Assembly: GCA_934636245.1 (NCBI GenBank)
Contig: CAKUAI010000021.1
Span: 1-63,573 of the forward strand
DNA: 63,573 nucleotides
Reading direction: 5' to 3'
From: an uncultured Coriobacteriales bacterium
GTDB taxonomy: Bacteria; Actinomycetota; Coriobacteriia; Coriobacteriales; UMGS124
Shown here: one piece after another, positions 44,599-52,363 of the stretch
How positions within the stretch are numbered: the stretch's first letter is position 1
How the letters are laid out: the number at the start of each line of letters is the position of its first letter
Program-made: the position numbers and the translations under genes
The notes under the pieces: model-generated
The model's input: only the letters and a program-made list of their open reading frames with translations
Told to the model about the DNA's origin: nothing
Databases searched by the model: none

Positions 44599-44632
44599 CA
44601 GGACGGTGCCGGCGGCAGCTGATTTTGAGAAG

Positions 44633-44675
44633 AAGGGGGATGGCTCCGGACAAATTTCCTGGATCCATCCCCTTT
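44633..44675. terminator. Bidirectional terminator between LysR and TIGR04076 genes
   Basis: AAGGGGGATGG pairs with CCATCCCCTTT over 11 bp with one mismatch. TTT ends the right arm. Confidence 0.7.
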
Positions 44676-44702
44676 AGTTTGATGTGCAGAATTATTTGTT
44701 GA

Positions 44703-45257
44703 CTATTCCGCACGCTCGAGCGTGACGCCTGCGTGGGCTTCCAGCGCTTCTGCCAGCTCGTCGAAGGGAACCTCGCGGTCGACCACAATCTCCGTCCAGC
44801 CGTCTTTGCGGTCGAACACAACCTCGCTTACGCCCTCCAAGGCAAGCAGCGACTCGCGTACTGCCTGTTCGCGGACGGGGTCACCCTCGTTTCTTGAGTC
44901 GAGGCCATTCAGGTAAAGGACCTGGTAGTCGATGCGTTCGATTTTGAATACGACGGGTCGGGTGCCGTCGCTGCAGCAAGCGATCATGACGCGCTCGTCG
45001 TCGCACCAGCCGCGCATGGGGGCGCCTCCCTGAAGCGCCGTATACACGTAGCGGCTGATGCAGTCCCAGGCCTCGGAGCATTGCGATCCGCGTCCCATGG
45101 TCCAGAAATCGTCGCGGTCGCGGTAGCGCTCGAACACGAACTCGTCGCCCACCTGGTAGAACGGGCACGGACCGGACTGCGGATCGACCAGGTAGGCGGC
45201 CTGCAGGTCGGGGTAGAGTTCCTTGCGAATGACGGTGAGCTTGCATTTGTGTTGCAT
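44703..45257 (-). CDS. TIGR04076-family protein with an added C-terminal ferredoxin-like (HMA-like) domain
   Basis: Residues 1-110 follow the TIGR04076 family: CKLTVIRKELYPDLQAAY, GPCPFYQVGDEFVF, SEAWDCISRYVYTALQGG and MIACCSDGTRPVVFKIERID. The family is normally about 90 residues. This one runs to 184 because a second domain (about 125-180) follows, with VRESLLALEGVSEVVFDRK and FDELAEALEAHAG, the beta-alpha-beta pattern of heavy-metal-associated domains but without a CxxC pair. AGAGGAGAGG fixes ATG 45257; the 11 codons before it are leader. The function of the family is not known. It is divergent from the LysR at 45559. Confidence 0.75.
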   Translation of the reverse strand: MQHKCKLTVIRKELYPDLQAAYLVDPQSGPCPFYQVGDEFVFERYRDRDDFWTMGRGSQCSEAWDCISRYVYTALQGGAPMRGWCDDERVMIACCSDGTRPVVFKIERIDYQVLYLNGLDSRNEGDPVREQAVRESLLALEGVSEVVFDRKDGWTEIVVDREVPFDELAEALEAHAGVTLERAE

Positions 45258-45558
45258 GGCGCCTCTCCTCTGCGCTCGTCGCTGTCCCATTGCCAGATTG
45301 AGACATTTTATCGGCGATGGGGTTCAGGTTGGAATCGCCAAACAGTTGATGGGGCGCAACGTCTGGTTGCCTGCGTCTTTGCAGCCTCCCTCAAAAATGT
45401 GCGACGGAGCTGCTGCGGGGCGGAATACATCCGGGTTGGGACAGGTTTTAGCCGAGCACGAGTTTTTCAACATAGAGGGCGAGGCTGCATTCAGATATGG
45501 CGGCCGAATTGCTAAAGGCGTACAATCCAGGTCTATTGCGAGATGTCGGGGGGGATTG
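45258..45558. other. Divergent intergenic region
   Basis: These 301 bp contain no gene. GGGGGG precedes ATG 45559. I see no clear operator. Confidence 0.4.
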
Positions 45559-46302
45559 ATGGATTTTGCCGAGATGGGGGCTTTTGAGGCTGCATATCGC
45601 AGGCGCAGCATCAACAAGGCGGCCGGCGAGCTCTTCATGACTCCGCAAGGCGTCTCGAAGGCGGTCCATAGGCTTGAGACGGAGCTCGGCTGCCCCCTCT
45701 TTTGTCGAAGCTGGCGAGGTCTTGAGCCGACGATGGCAGCGGAGAGGCTCTACCCGATAGTTCGGGACCTGGTGGAAGAATGCGCGTCCATACGTGATGG
45801 CTTGACGTCGGTTGGTGACTGCAAGACATTGGAAGTTCCCTGTGTGAGCGGCACCCTTTCCTTGGTTGGGCTGAGGTTTGCCGAGGGTTTCGAAGGTCGC
45901 TGCCCTGGTTCAAGACTGTCCCTTGTCGAGGCGACAAATGCCGGTGTTCTCCGGTCCTTGTCCGATGGACTGTCCAAGGTTGCGGTTGCGGTGGGGCCGC
46001 TAGAGTACAAGGATTTTGACACTGCGCTTTTGGCAAGCGAGCCCCACATGCTCGTTGTGTCGTTGGACGATCCGCTTGCAGGCAAGGACGCGGTCTCTTA
46101 TCGCGACCTGGACGGGCGAACAATCATTCTTTTATCGCGTGAGTATCCGGTTATGGAAACGCTCACGAGAAAGCTTTCTGCGGCCGGCGCGGTGCCAACT
46201 GCTATGGTCGGTGCCTCGGTGCTTTCCGATGTTCTCAACGTTATGCGCTCGAATGGGCGCAAGCCCATGCCGAGAATCGATGAGGTATCAAGCCGCAGTT
46301 GA
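45559..46302 (+). CDS. LysR-family transcriptional regulator, C-terminally shortened
   Basis: The 247-residue protein has a standard LysR helix-turn-helix (FAEMGAFEAAYRRRSINKAA, TPQGVSKAVHRLETELG) and most of an effector domain, but stops at VMRSNGRKPMPRIDEVSSRS. LysR proteins are usually 290-330 residues, so about 50 C-terminal residues, the last helix and strands of the effector fold, are missing. I found no clear continuation in another frame after 46302, so this is a real shortening or an old frameshift that has since decayed. It lies upstream of the flavoprotein gene at 46457 on the same strand. Confidence 0.8.
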   Translation: MDFAEMGAFEAAYRRRSINKAAGELFMTPQGVSKAVHRLETELGCPLFCRSWRGLEPTMAAERLYPIVRDLVEECASIRDGLTSVGDCKTLEVPCVSGTLSLVGLRFAEGFEGRCPGSRLSLVEATNAGVLRSLSDGLSKVAVAVGPLEYKDFDTALLASEPHMLVVSLDDPLAGKDAVSYRDLDGRTIILLSREYPVMETLTRKLSAAGAVPTAMVGASVLSDVLNVMRSNGRKPMPRIDEVSSRS

Positions 46303-46456
46303 TATCCGGGCAGTGGGTTTCGTTTATTCACGAGTAAAGAAAGGCCAGGCAGAATAGTCCTCGAGGTGGGGCGCCTCCGGATGGGGTGCATTCCCGGCGT
46401 TGCCGGGACCCAACCAGTGGTCGTTGCTTTCAGACCCAAGCCAGGAAGGGGACGTC

Positions 46457-48001
46457 ATGGGGAATTTTACTCGCAGGGGCCTTATAGCCACGGCGATGGC
46501 GACGGCGGCCGGGTCGGCACTTGTCGCTTCGGCATACGCGCAGCCGGCCGGACACGTTGGTGGCAACCTGCCTGACGCCTGGGATGTTGAATGCGATGTT
46601 CTTTGCATCGGCAGCGGATGCGCCGGCATGTCGGCGGCCTATGCTGCCGCAGAGGCTGGGGCTGAGGTGATCCTGCTTGAAAGTATGCCTTCGACTCAGA
46701 TGAACTCGACCTATTTTTGCATGGGCAACTTTAATGTTGTCGGCTCGGATGAGCAGGCGGCTATGGGCATCGAGGACTCGCCGGAGGCATACCTCGAGGA
46801 CTTTATGAATTTGGGTCGTGCGGATTATCCGACGCCCGAGACGTGGCACAACGTTGACGCCATTCGACGTTATGCCGAGCACACGGTGGATGCCTACAGG
46901 CTCCTTAAGGACTGGGGGCTGGAGTTTCCTGACCCGATCAGCGCCACCGGCAACACCATCGTTCGCTGTCATGCACTCGACAACAGGCATATGATGGACC
47001 TGCTTACCGAGCATGCCGCTGAGGTGGGGGCCGATATCCGCTACAACACGGAGTTCACCGAGCTTATCGTCGATGGTGACGGCGCTGTCCTGGGCGCCTT
47101 CGCTGTTGACGCCTCGGGCAATGAAATCGCTGTCAAGGCAAGGAAGGCGACGGTTCTTGCAACTGGTCCATTCATGCGCAACAAAGCGATGATGGAGGAG
47201 TGCATGCCGGGGGTCAGCGAGGTCGACGTGGTTTGTGGCCTGGGCGCCTACGGTGCGGGCCATCTGGCTGCGGAGAAAATGGGTGCCACCATGTGGGGCC
47301 GAAACAATCTGTACCTGGTGGGTGGATATGACCCTTATGGAACGCTGGCCTACACCGAGCTTTGTCAGTTTGGCGCCATTGACGTCAACATGCAGGGAAA
47401 TCGCTATTGCAACGATGGCAACCACTGGAGCTACGAGCGCTCGCAGGCGGTAATCAACCAGGGCATCAATCCCGAGACAGGAACGTATTTCAGTTGGGTG
47501 ATTATCGACCAGGCAATGTACGACGAGGCCATGAAGATCGGGGCTCCCCTGGGCCTTACCGAGGAGACTGCGGCGTTGTTTAAGAAGGCAGACACCATTG
47601 AGGAGCTCGCCGAGATTATTGGCGCTCCCGAGCTTCCTGCAACGGTTGCCAGGTATAACGACGACCTTGCCAAGGGGGGAGACACTGCATTTGGCCGCAT
47701 CTATCGCAACGGCCCTGGCACGGGAGACCCCATTCCCTTGGAGAACCCTCCGTTCTATGCGTGGGCAGAAAGGCCCTGTGCCTTGCTCTCGCCGACGATT
47801 GGCTTTATTACCGATGAGAACAACCGGTTGCTTGACGTGTATGGCAAGCCGTTGGGCGGCGGAAGGCTCTTTGCTTGCGGCGAGCTCACCGAGCGAACTG
47901 TGACCGGCAACAAGTATCTCGTTGGATCGGCGATTTCCTATGGTACGACAATGGGCCTGCTCATTGGCGAAGACGCCGCCGCTCTGGAGTCTTGGGAGTA
48001 G
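46457..48001 (+). CDS. Tat-exported FAD-binding fumarate-reductase-type flavoprotein
   Basis: The 514-residue protein has a short Tat signal (FTRRGLIATAMATAAG, Arg 6-7), the FAD motif CIGSGCAG at 50-57, and FAD_binding_2 with GNRYCNDG at the substrate-region site, where Asp replaces Glu. It is one of the smallest of the set and has no FMN or heme motif. GGAAGGGG before ATG 46457 fixes the start. It follows the shortened LysR gene by 154 bp and ends before a terminator shared with the convergent gene at 48124. Confidence 0.9.
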   Translation: MGNFTRRGLIATAMATAAGSALVASAYAQPAGHVGGNLPDAWDVECDVLCIGSGCAGMSAAYAAAEAGAEVILLESMPSTQMNSTYFCMGNFNVVGSDEQAAMGIEDSPEAYLEDFMNLGRADYPTPETWHNVDAIRRYAEHTVDAYRLLKDWGLEFPDPISATGNTIVRCHALDNRHMMDLLTEHAAEVGADIRYNTEFTELIVDGDGAVLGAFAVDASGNEIAVKARKATVLATGPFMRNKAMMEECMPGVSEVDVVCGLGAYGAGHLAAEKMGATMWGRNNLYLVGGYDPYGTLAYTELCQFGAIDVNMQGNRYCNDGNHWSYERSQAVINQGINPETGTYFSWVIIDQAMYDEAMKIGAPLGLTEETAALFKKADTIEELAEIIGAPELPATVARYNDDLAKGGDTAFGRIYRNGPGTGDPIPLENPPFYAWAERPCALLSPTIGFITDENNRLLDVYGKPLGGGRLFACGELTERTVTGNKYLVGSAISYGTTMGLLIGEDAAALESWE

Positions 48002-48062
48002 CTGATTGGCAAGCGTTCTCTTCTCGGCAGGTCCGACAAGAGGTATAGCAGGGTTCCACGAA

Positions 48063-48096
48063 AAGGGAGCGTCGCGCGAGTGCGCGGCGCTCCCTT
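48063..48096. terminator. Bidirectional terminator between two convergent flavoprotein genes
   Basis: AAGGGAGCG-t-CGCGC pairs with GCGCG-g-CGCTCCCTT, with a GAGT loop. A and T runs flank both sides. Confidence 0.85.
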
Positions 48097-48123
48097 CTTA
48101 CATACCTACTTTGAGCTGCGAGA

Positions 48124-50010
48124 TTAGGCGCTCAGGTCGGTGTTGATGGAGTCGGCCATGATGTAGCCAAAGGTCATTGCGGCGTCGAAGCCCATCTTGT
48201 AGTTGCAGCCGTCCTTCTCCTCGACGGAGCCGCAGACGTCGCCGGCGGCGTAGAGGTTGGGGATGACGCTGCCGTCCTCGCGCAGCACGTGGTCGGCCGT
48301 GTCGATGGCAAGGCCGCCCGTGGTGAGGTAGAAGGTGGGCATGACGGAGATGGCGTAGACGCCCGTGCGGGTGTCGATGAAGGGGACGACCTTACGGCCC
48401 CACTCGTCGGGCTCACCGGTGAGGGAGACCTCGTTGTTCTTCTCGATCGTGGCGGCCAGGTTGGGGAGGTTCAGAGCCTCGGCGGCCTCCTCGACGGTGT
48501 CGAAGTGCTGCACGAGGCCACGGTCGAAGACGGCCTCGTAGGTGTCGAATGCCCACGTGTCGTTCTTCTTGGTGGTGACGGCGGCAGACTCGTCGAAGAT
48601 GTGGTAGAACTTGCCGCCGTTGGACTCGTCGAGCAGTGCCGCGGCCTGCATGCCGTGGTTGTTCGAGGTGATGTTGCCGAACTGGTCGCCGTTGGCGTTG
48701 ACCATGATGCCGGGCGTGGTCTGATAGAGGAACGCGAGCTCGAAGAAGGAGCCGTCAGAGCCGTCGGTGGACAGGTAGGCGCCCAGGTCGCGGTCCATGC
48801 ACTCGACGTAGCCGCCGGCAGCCACGCCCATCTCGATGCCCTCACCCGTGGAGCAGGGCGAGCAGTTGAACACGTGGCCGGCGTACTTGGGGCTGTACTG
48901 GGCGATCATGTCCTGGTTGGCGCCGTAGCCGCCCGTGGCGAGCACGACTGCGCGGCCGCTCACGGTGTAGGTGCTGCCGTCCTCGCCCTCGGCGTTGACG
49001 CCCGTCACTGCGCCGGACTCGTCCTGCACGAGCGAGGTGGCCTTGACGCCGTAGAAGATCTGGCCGCCGAGTGCGCCCACGCGGTCAACGAGGAACTCCA
49101 TGGCGAAGCCGCAGCCGCCCTCGTAGCAGCCGGGGGCCAGGTAGGGGGTGATGCCGTAGGCCTTGTTCACGCCCATGGTGTAGAAGCCCACGCCGATGGA
49201 GTGCAGCCAGTCAACGAGCTGGCCGGAGGTGTGGTACATGGTGGTCTGGAAGGGCATGGCGCCGTCATGCGTGTCATGGTCGGGGTTGATGTAGTTGGCG
49301 AGCAGGCCGAGCATGGCGTCGACGTTGTACAGGGGGCTGTCCTCGAAACGGCCGCAGGCGTAGTTGGCCTGGAGCTGCGAGCCGGCAGCGGCGACGCCGC
49401 CGTAAGTCATGCCCATGGAGCCGCCGGGGATGTCCTGCTTCTCGAGCAGGGTCACGCTGTAGCCCATCTCGAGCAGGCGCGTGGCGCAGATGAGGCCCGA
49501 GGTGCCGGCACCGACGATGACGACGTCCTGGGACTCGGGGAACTCAGGAACGACGAACGAGGAGGGGGCGGGAGCGCAGAAGTCGACCTTGGGGTCGCCG
49601 CCGGCGTCGGAGATGGCCTGACGCACGGCGCTCTTGATGGCCATGGAGGTAAGGGTGGCGCCGCTCATGGCATCGACCTCGACGCTCTGGGCGGCAACGA
49701 TGCGGCCGGGCAGGACCTCGCAAGGATAGGTGCCCACGCCAGTGGTCTCGTCGTTGCGCAGCACGCGGCAGTTGGCGATGGCGCCGCCGGCGAAGGTGGT
49801 CTCAACATAGATATAGTTCTCGTGGCCCAGCCAAGAGGTGACGTACTTGCCGTCCTGCACGCCAGCGGCGGCGGGGGCGGCGGCCTCCTCGGCAGCGGCC
49901 TCGCCCTCGGCGGGCTTGGCCTCCTCAGCGAGTGCCGGCACGGCGGCAAGCATGCTGGCGGCGGCGACGCCGGCGGTGGTCTTCACGAAGTTGCGGCGGT
50001 TCATTTCCAT
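48124..50010 (-). CDS. Tat-exported FMN_bind/FAD-binding flavoprotein reductase
   Basis: The 628-residue protein has a Tat signal (MNRRNFVKTTAGVAAAS, Arg 5-6), an Ala/Glu-rich linker (30-50), and FMN_bind (about 55-135) with DAMSGATLTS (Thr 119). The FAD motif VGAGTSG (166-172) and FAD_binding_2 follow. At the position of the family motif GKRFxNE it has GDQFGNIT, so the Arg is Gln and the Glu is Ile. This Arg takes part in substrate binding and proton transfer in known fumarate reductases, so the substrate is probably different. AAGGAGGAG precedes ATG 50010. It is divergent from the LuxR gene at 50346. Confidence 0.9.
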   Translation of the reverse strand: MEMNRRNFVKTTAGVAAASMLAAVPALAEEAKPAEGEAAAEEAAAPAAAGVQDGKYVTSWLGHENYIYVETTFAGGAIANCRVLRNDETTGVGTYPCEVLPGRIVAAQSVEVDAMSGATLTSMAIKSAVRQAISDAGGDPKVDFCAPAPSSFVVPEFPESQDVVIVGAGTSGLICATRLLEMGYSVTLLEKQDIPGGSMGMTYGGVAAAGSQLQANYACGRFEDSPLYNVDAMLGLLANYINPDHDTHDGAMPFQTTMYHTSGQLVDWLHSIGVGFYTMGVNKAYGITPYLAPGCYEGGCGFAMEFLVDRVGALGGQIFYGVKATSLVQDESGAVTGVNAEGEDGSTYTVSGRAVVLATGGYGANQDMIAQYSPKYAGHVFNCSPCSTGEGIEMGVAAGGYVECMDRDLGAYLSTDGSDGSFFELAFLYQTTPGIMVNANGDQFGNITSNNHGMQAAALLDESNGGKFYHIFDESAAVTTKKNDTWAFDTYEAVFDRGLVQHFDTVEEAAEALNLPNLAATIEKNNEVSLTGEPDEWGRKVVPFIDTRTGVYAISVMPTFYLTTGGLAIDTADHVLREDGSVIPNLYAAGDVCGSVEEKDGCNYKMGFDAAMTFGYIMADSINTDLSA

Positions 50011-50091
50011 GGTGCTCCTCCTTGTTTTTCAGCGACCCTGTGGTGCGCTGTTGCATCTCAAGGTATGGCACCCGGCGGCTCAAGATGCATC

Positions 50092-50104
50092 ACCGATAAT
50101 CGGT
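50092..50104. promoter_or_regulatory. Palindrome in the LuxR/flavoprotein divergent region
   Basis: ACCGAT-A-ATCGGT is a perfect 13-bp palindrome, 82 bp upstream of the flavoprotein start. The 335-bp gap 50011-50345 has no gene. The site is a candidate LuxR operator. GAAAGGGG precedes GTG 50346. Confidence 0.4.
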
Positions 50105-50345
50105 TAGGATGGTATTTTGCCTGATAGATGGCATGGTAGGGTACGGTAAAATTTTTTGGCCAGCAGGCCCAGGGCTTTTTGCCGTTGAGGTCGAGTGGGA
50201 CTCGGACGTGACGGCGCCTGGCTTGCGAGGTGAAGAGAGGGCCGCTGACGGCCGAAGTGAGGCGCTTTCAAAGACGTGCGCGCCCGTGGCCTTTGGAATC
50301 AGGTATCATGGTCATACCACTGAATGACGGGCGAAAGGGGCGCTT

Positions 50346-52001
50346 GTGTCGAAAAGCGTGCGCACGACGGCGCTGCTTGCGGCGGGCTATGGCCTGGCGC
50401 GCGCTGTGACGTCCAACGCCTACATCACGGCGTTCGGGGCCGAGGCGGGCACGAGCCACGGCTTCGTGGCGCAGACCTCTTTTTCGCTGATTACCAATAT
50501 TGTGGGGGCCCTTGCCACGCTGGTGCTGGTTGCCTTTGTGTTGGCCGGCTTTGCGCGCGGGGGTTCCCGCGATGTGCGACGGCCGTTTTCGTTCGCGGGA
50601 GGGTATGTTCCGCCTGCGTCGTTTGTATGCTCGGCGGTTGTCATGCTCTTGGGATATGCCGCCGGTGCAACGGGCCTGCTTGCCTCGCTCGGCCTTGGTG
50701 CCGCCCCCTTGGTGTGCGGGCTGATATATGCGGTGGGCTCGGCGGTCATGACGCTTGCGTGGTTCGAGCCGTTCGTGTTCGAACCCGACGTGCGCGTTGC
50801 CGTGCGCGGCCTTGTCTGCGGCTTCCTCGTGCAGGCCGCCGGGTATTTCGCGCTTTCATATTTAGATGGCTGGGCGCTGTTCGCGGCGGCGTTTGTCGTG
50901 CTCGCGCTGTCGGGGGTCGTGCATTGGCACCTGGTGCGAGGGCCGCGCGCGGAGGCGGACGCGGGGCGTGAAGACGGGGGAGCTGCCGCCGTGGCCAGCA
51001 GCGATGTCTCGGCCGCCGGTGCGCGCATAGCTGCTCCCGGAGGGATGCGCGAGACGCTCTCCCTGCTGAAAAAGACGCTGCAGGGCTATTTCGGCTCGTT
51101 TCTCTGCATCTTTGTACTGACGGCCGTGGTGGGCTTGCTGCATACCTCGGTCATCGGCAGCACATTTGAGCCCGTGGTGGGCGCTGTGCCCATGGCCGAG
51201 GCGCTCGTCCTTGCTGCCGTGCTGCTTGCGGCTGTTGTTTTGCTCTCGCGCCGTGTGCCCGAGACGTCCACCGTGTACCGGGTGCTGTTCCCGTTCATGC
51301 TTGTGGCGCTTTCTGTGCTGCCGTTCATTCCCGGGGCATTCGGGCACTACGCCGGCATGGTTATGGTGGTGTGCTATGACCTGGTGGGTATGGCGTTCGT
51401 GCTGTTCCTCGTGGAGACGGCCCGCCGCGTGCCTGTGCCGCCCGTTGCGCTCATGGGCGTGTACCAGGTGGGCACGCAGCTGTCGCTTGTGGTGGGGCTT
51501 GCGCTGGGCATGGCGCTCAATGGCCTGGAGGCCCGAGCCGCCGCCTCGTACGCCACCATTCTCATTCTTGTATGTATATATCTTCTTGCGATGGTGCCGG
51601 CCGTCTTGCTGCGCCGTCGCGAGAAGGGCGCAGCCGCGGCTGCTCCTTCTGAGGCGCACGGCACCTCGGCCGTCGCTGACGGGGGAGTGCAGCCTGAGTC
51701 TGCGGCTGGGGCCGCTGCTGCTGTCGAGCAGGACTTCGAGCAGCAGCAGGAGGTGCGCGGCCGCGTGGGCGCGCGCGTGGAGGAGTGGGCGGTCGAGCGC
51801 GGCCTCACCGCACGCGAGTCACAGGTTCTCGTGCAACTCGCCCGCGGCTGGAGCGCCAACGCCATCGCCGCCGATCTGGGCATCACTCAAAACACCGCAT
51901 GGGCGCATATCAAGCGCATTTACGTAAAGCTTGACGTCCACTCCAAGCAGGAACTCATCGAGTACATCGAGCGCGAGGTCATCGATCGGCCTGAGGTCTA
52001 A
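50346..52001 (+). CDS. Membrane-bound LuxR-family transcriptional regulator
   Basis: The 551-residue protein has about 10-12 hydrophobic segments and an Ala/Gly/Glu-rich loop near 205-235. An acidic Gln/Glu linker (EQDFEQQQEVRGRVGARVEE) leads into a LuxR helix-turn-helix starting LTARESQVLVQLARG. The recognition region reads NTAWAHIKRIYVKLDV; most relatives here have NTVKTHV, so its DNA target may differ. The start is GTG 50346. It lies between a divergent FMN/FAD protein and a downstream FAD/FMN protein. Confidence 0.9.
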   Translation: MSKSVRTTALLAAGYGLARAVTSNAYITAFGAEAGTSHGFVAQTSFSLITNIVGALATLVLVAFVLAGFARGGSRDVRRPFSFAGGYVPPASFVCSAVVMLLGYAAGATGLLASLGLGAAPLVCGLIYAVGSAVMTLAWFEPFVFEPDVRVAVRGLVCGFLVQAAGYFALSYLDGWALFAAAFVVLALSGVVHWHLVRGPRAEADAGREDGGAAAVASSDVSAAGARIAAPGGMRETLSLLKKTLQGYFGSFLCIFVLTAVVGLLHTSVIGSTFEPVVGAVPMAEALVLAAVLLAAVVLLSRRVPETSTVYRVLFPFMLVALSVLPFIPGAFGHYAGMVMVVCYDLVGMAFVLFLVETARRVPVPPVALMGVYQVGTQLSLVVGLALGMALNGLEARAAASYATILILVCIYLLAMVPAVLLRRREKGAAAAAPSEAHGTSAVADGGVQPESAAGAAAAVEQDFEQQQEVRGRVGARVEEWAVERGLTARESQVLVQLARGWSANAIAADLGITQNTAWAHIKRIYVKLDVHSKQELIEYIEREVIDRPEV

Positions 52002-52363
52002 AAGATTTTTGACAGCGGGCAGACCTGCATTACGAACCTGCGGCAAATCTGCATTATTCCAGCTCAGAGGCGGGCAACACTCATTTTGGGGGTAGGGGAT
52101 TGCGCCCCTGAAAGGCCTGGAAAAAGCTGTCTAACCAATGTGTCGGTGATGCGCGGGCGGGTCGCGCTGCGTATGGTGGTACCTAGGCATGGCCGCAAGG
52201 GGCGGCCGTGCGGGGGACAAACGCTTACAGGTATATGGCACGGGGCCAGGACGGGCAGAACCTTCCTGAGCGCCCGGACCAGGCGCGGCTGCGCCGACGG
52301 TTGCCGTCGGGGCGGGACGCGCGAGCCTGTAATGCGCTTGCCAATACGACCAAGGAGGTCACA
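52002..52363. other. Leader of the FAD/FMN flavoprotein with a short tandem repeat
   Basis: No gene is seen in these 362 bp. Two similar units (52017-52038 and 52044-52063) share CTGCATTA and resemble the ends of the inverted-repeat element at 54521. AAGGAGG precedes ATG 52364. Confidence 0.5.
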
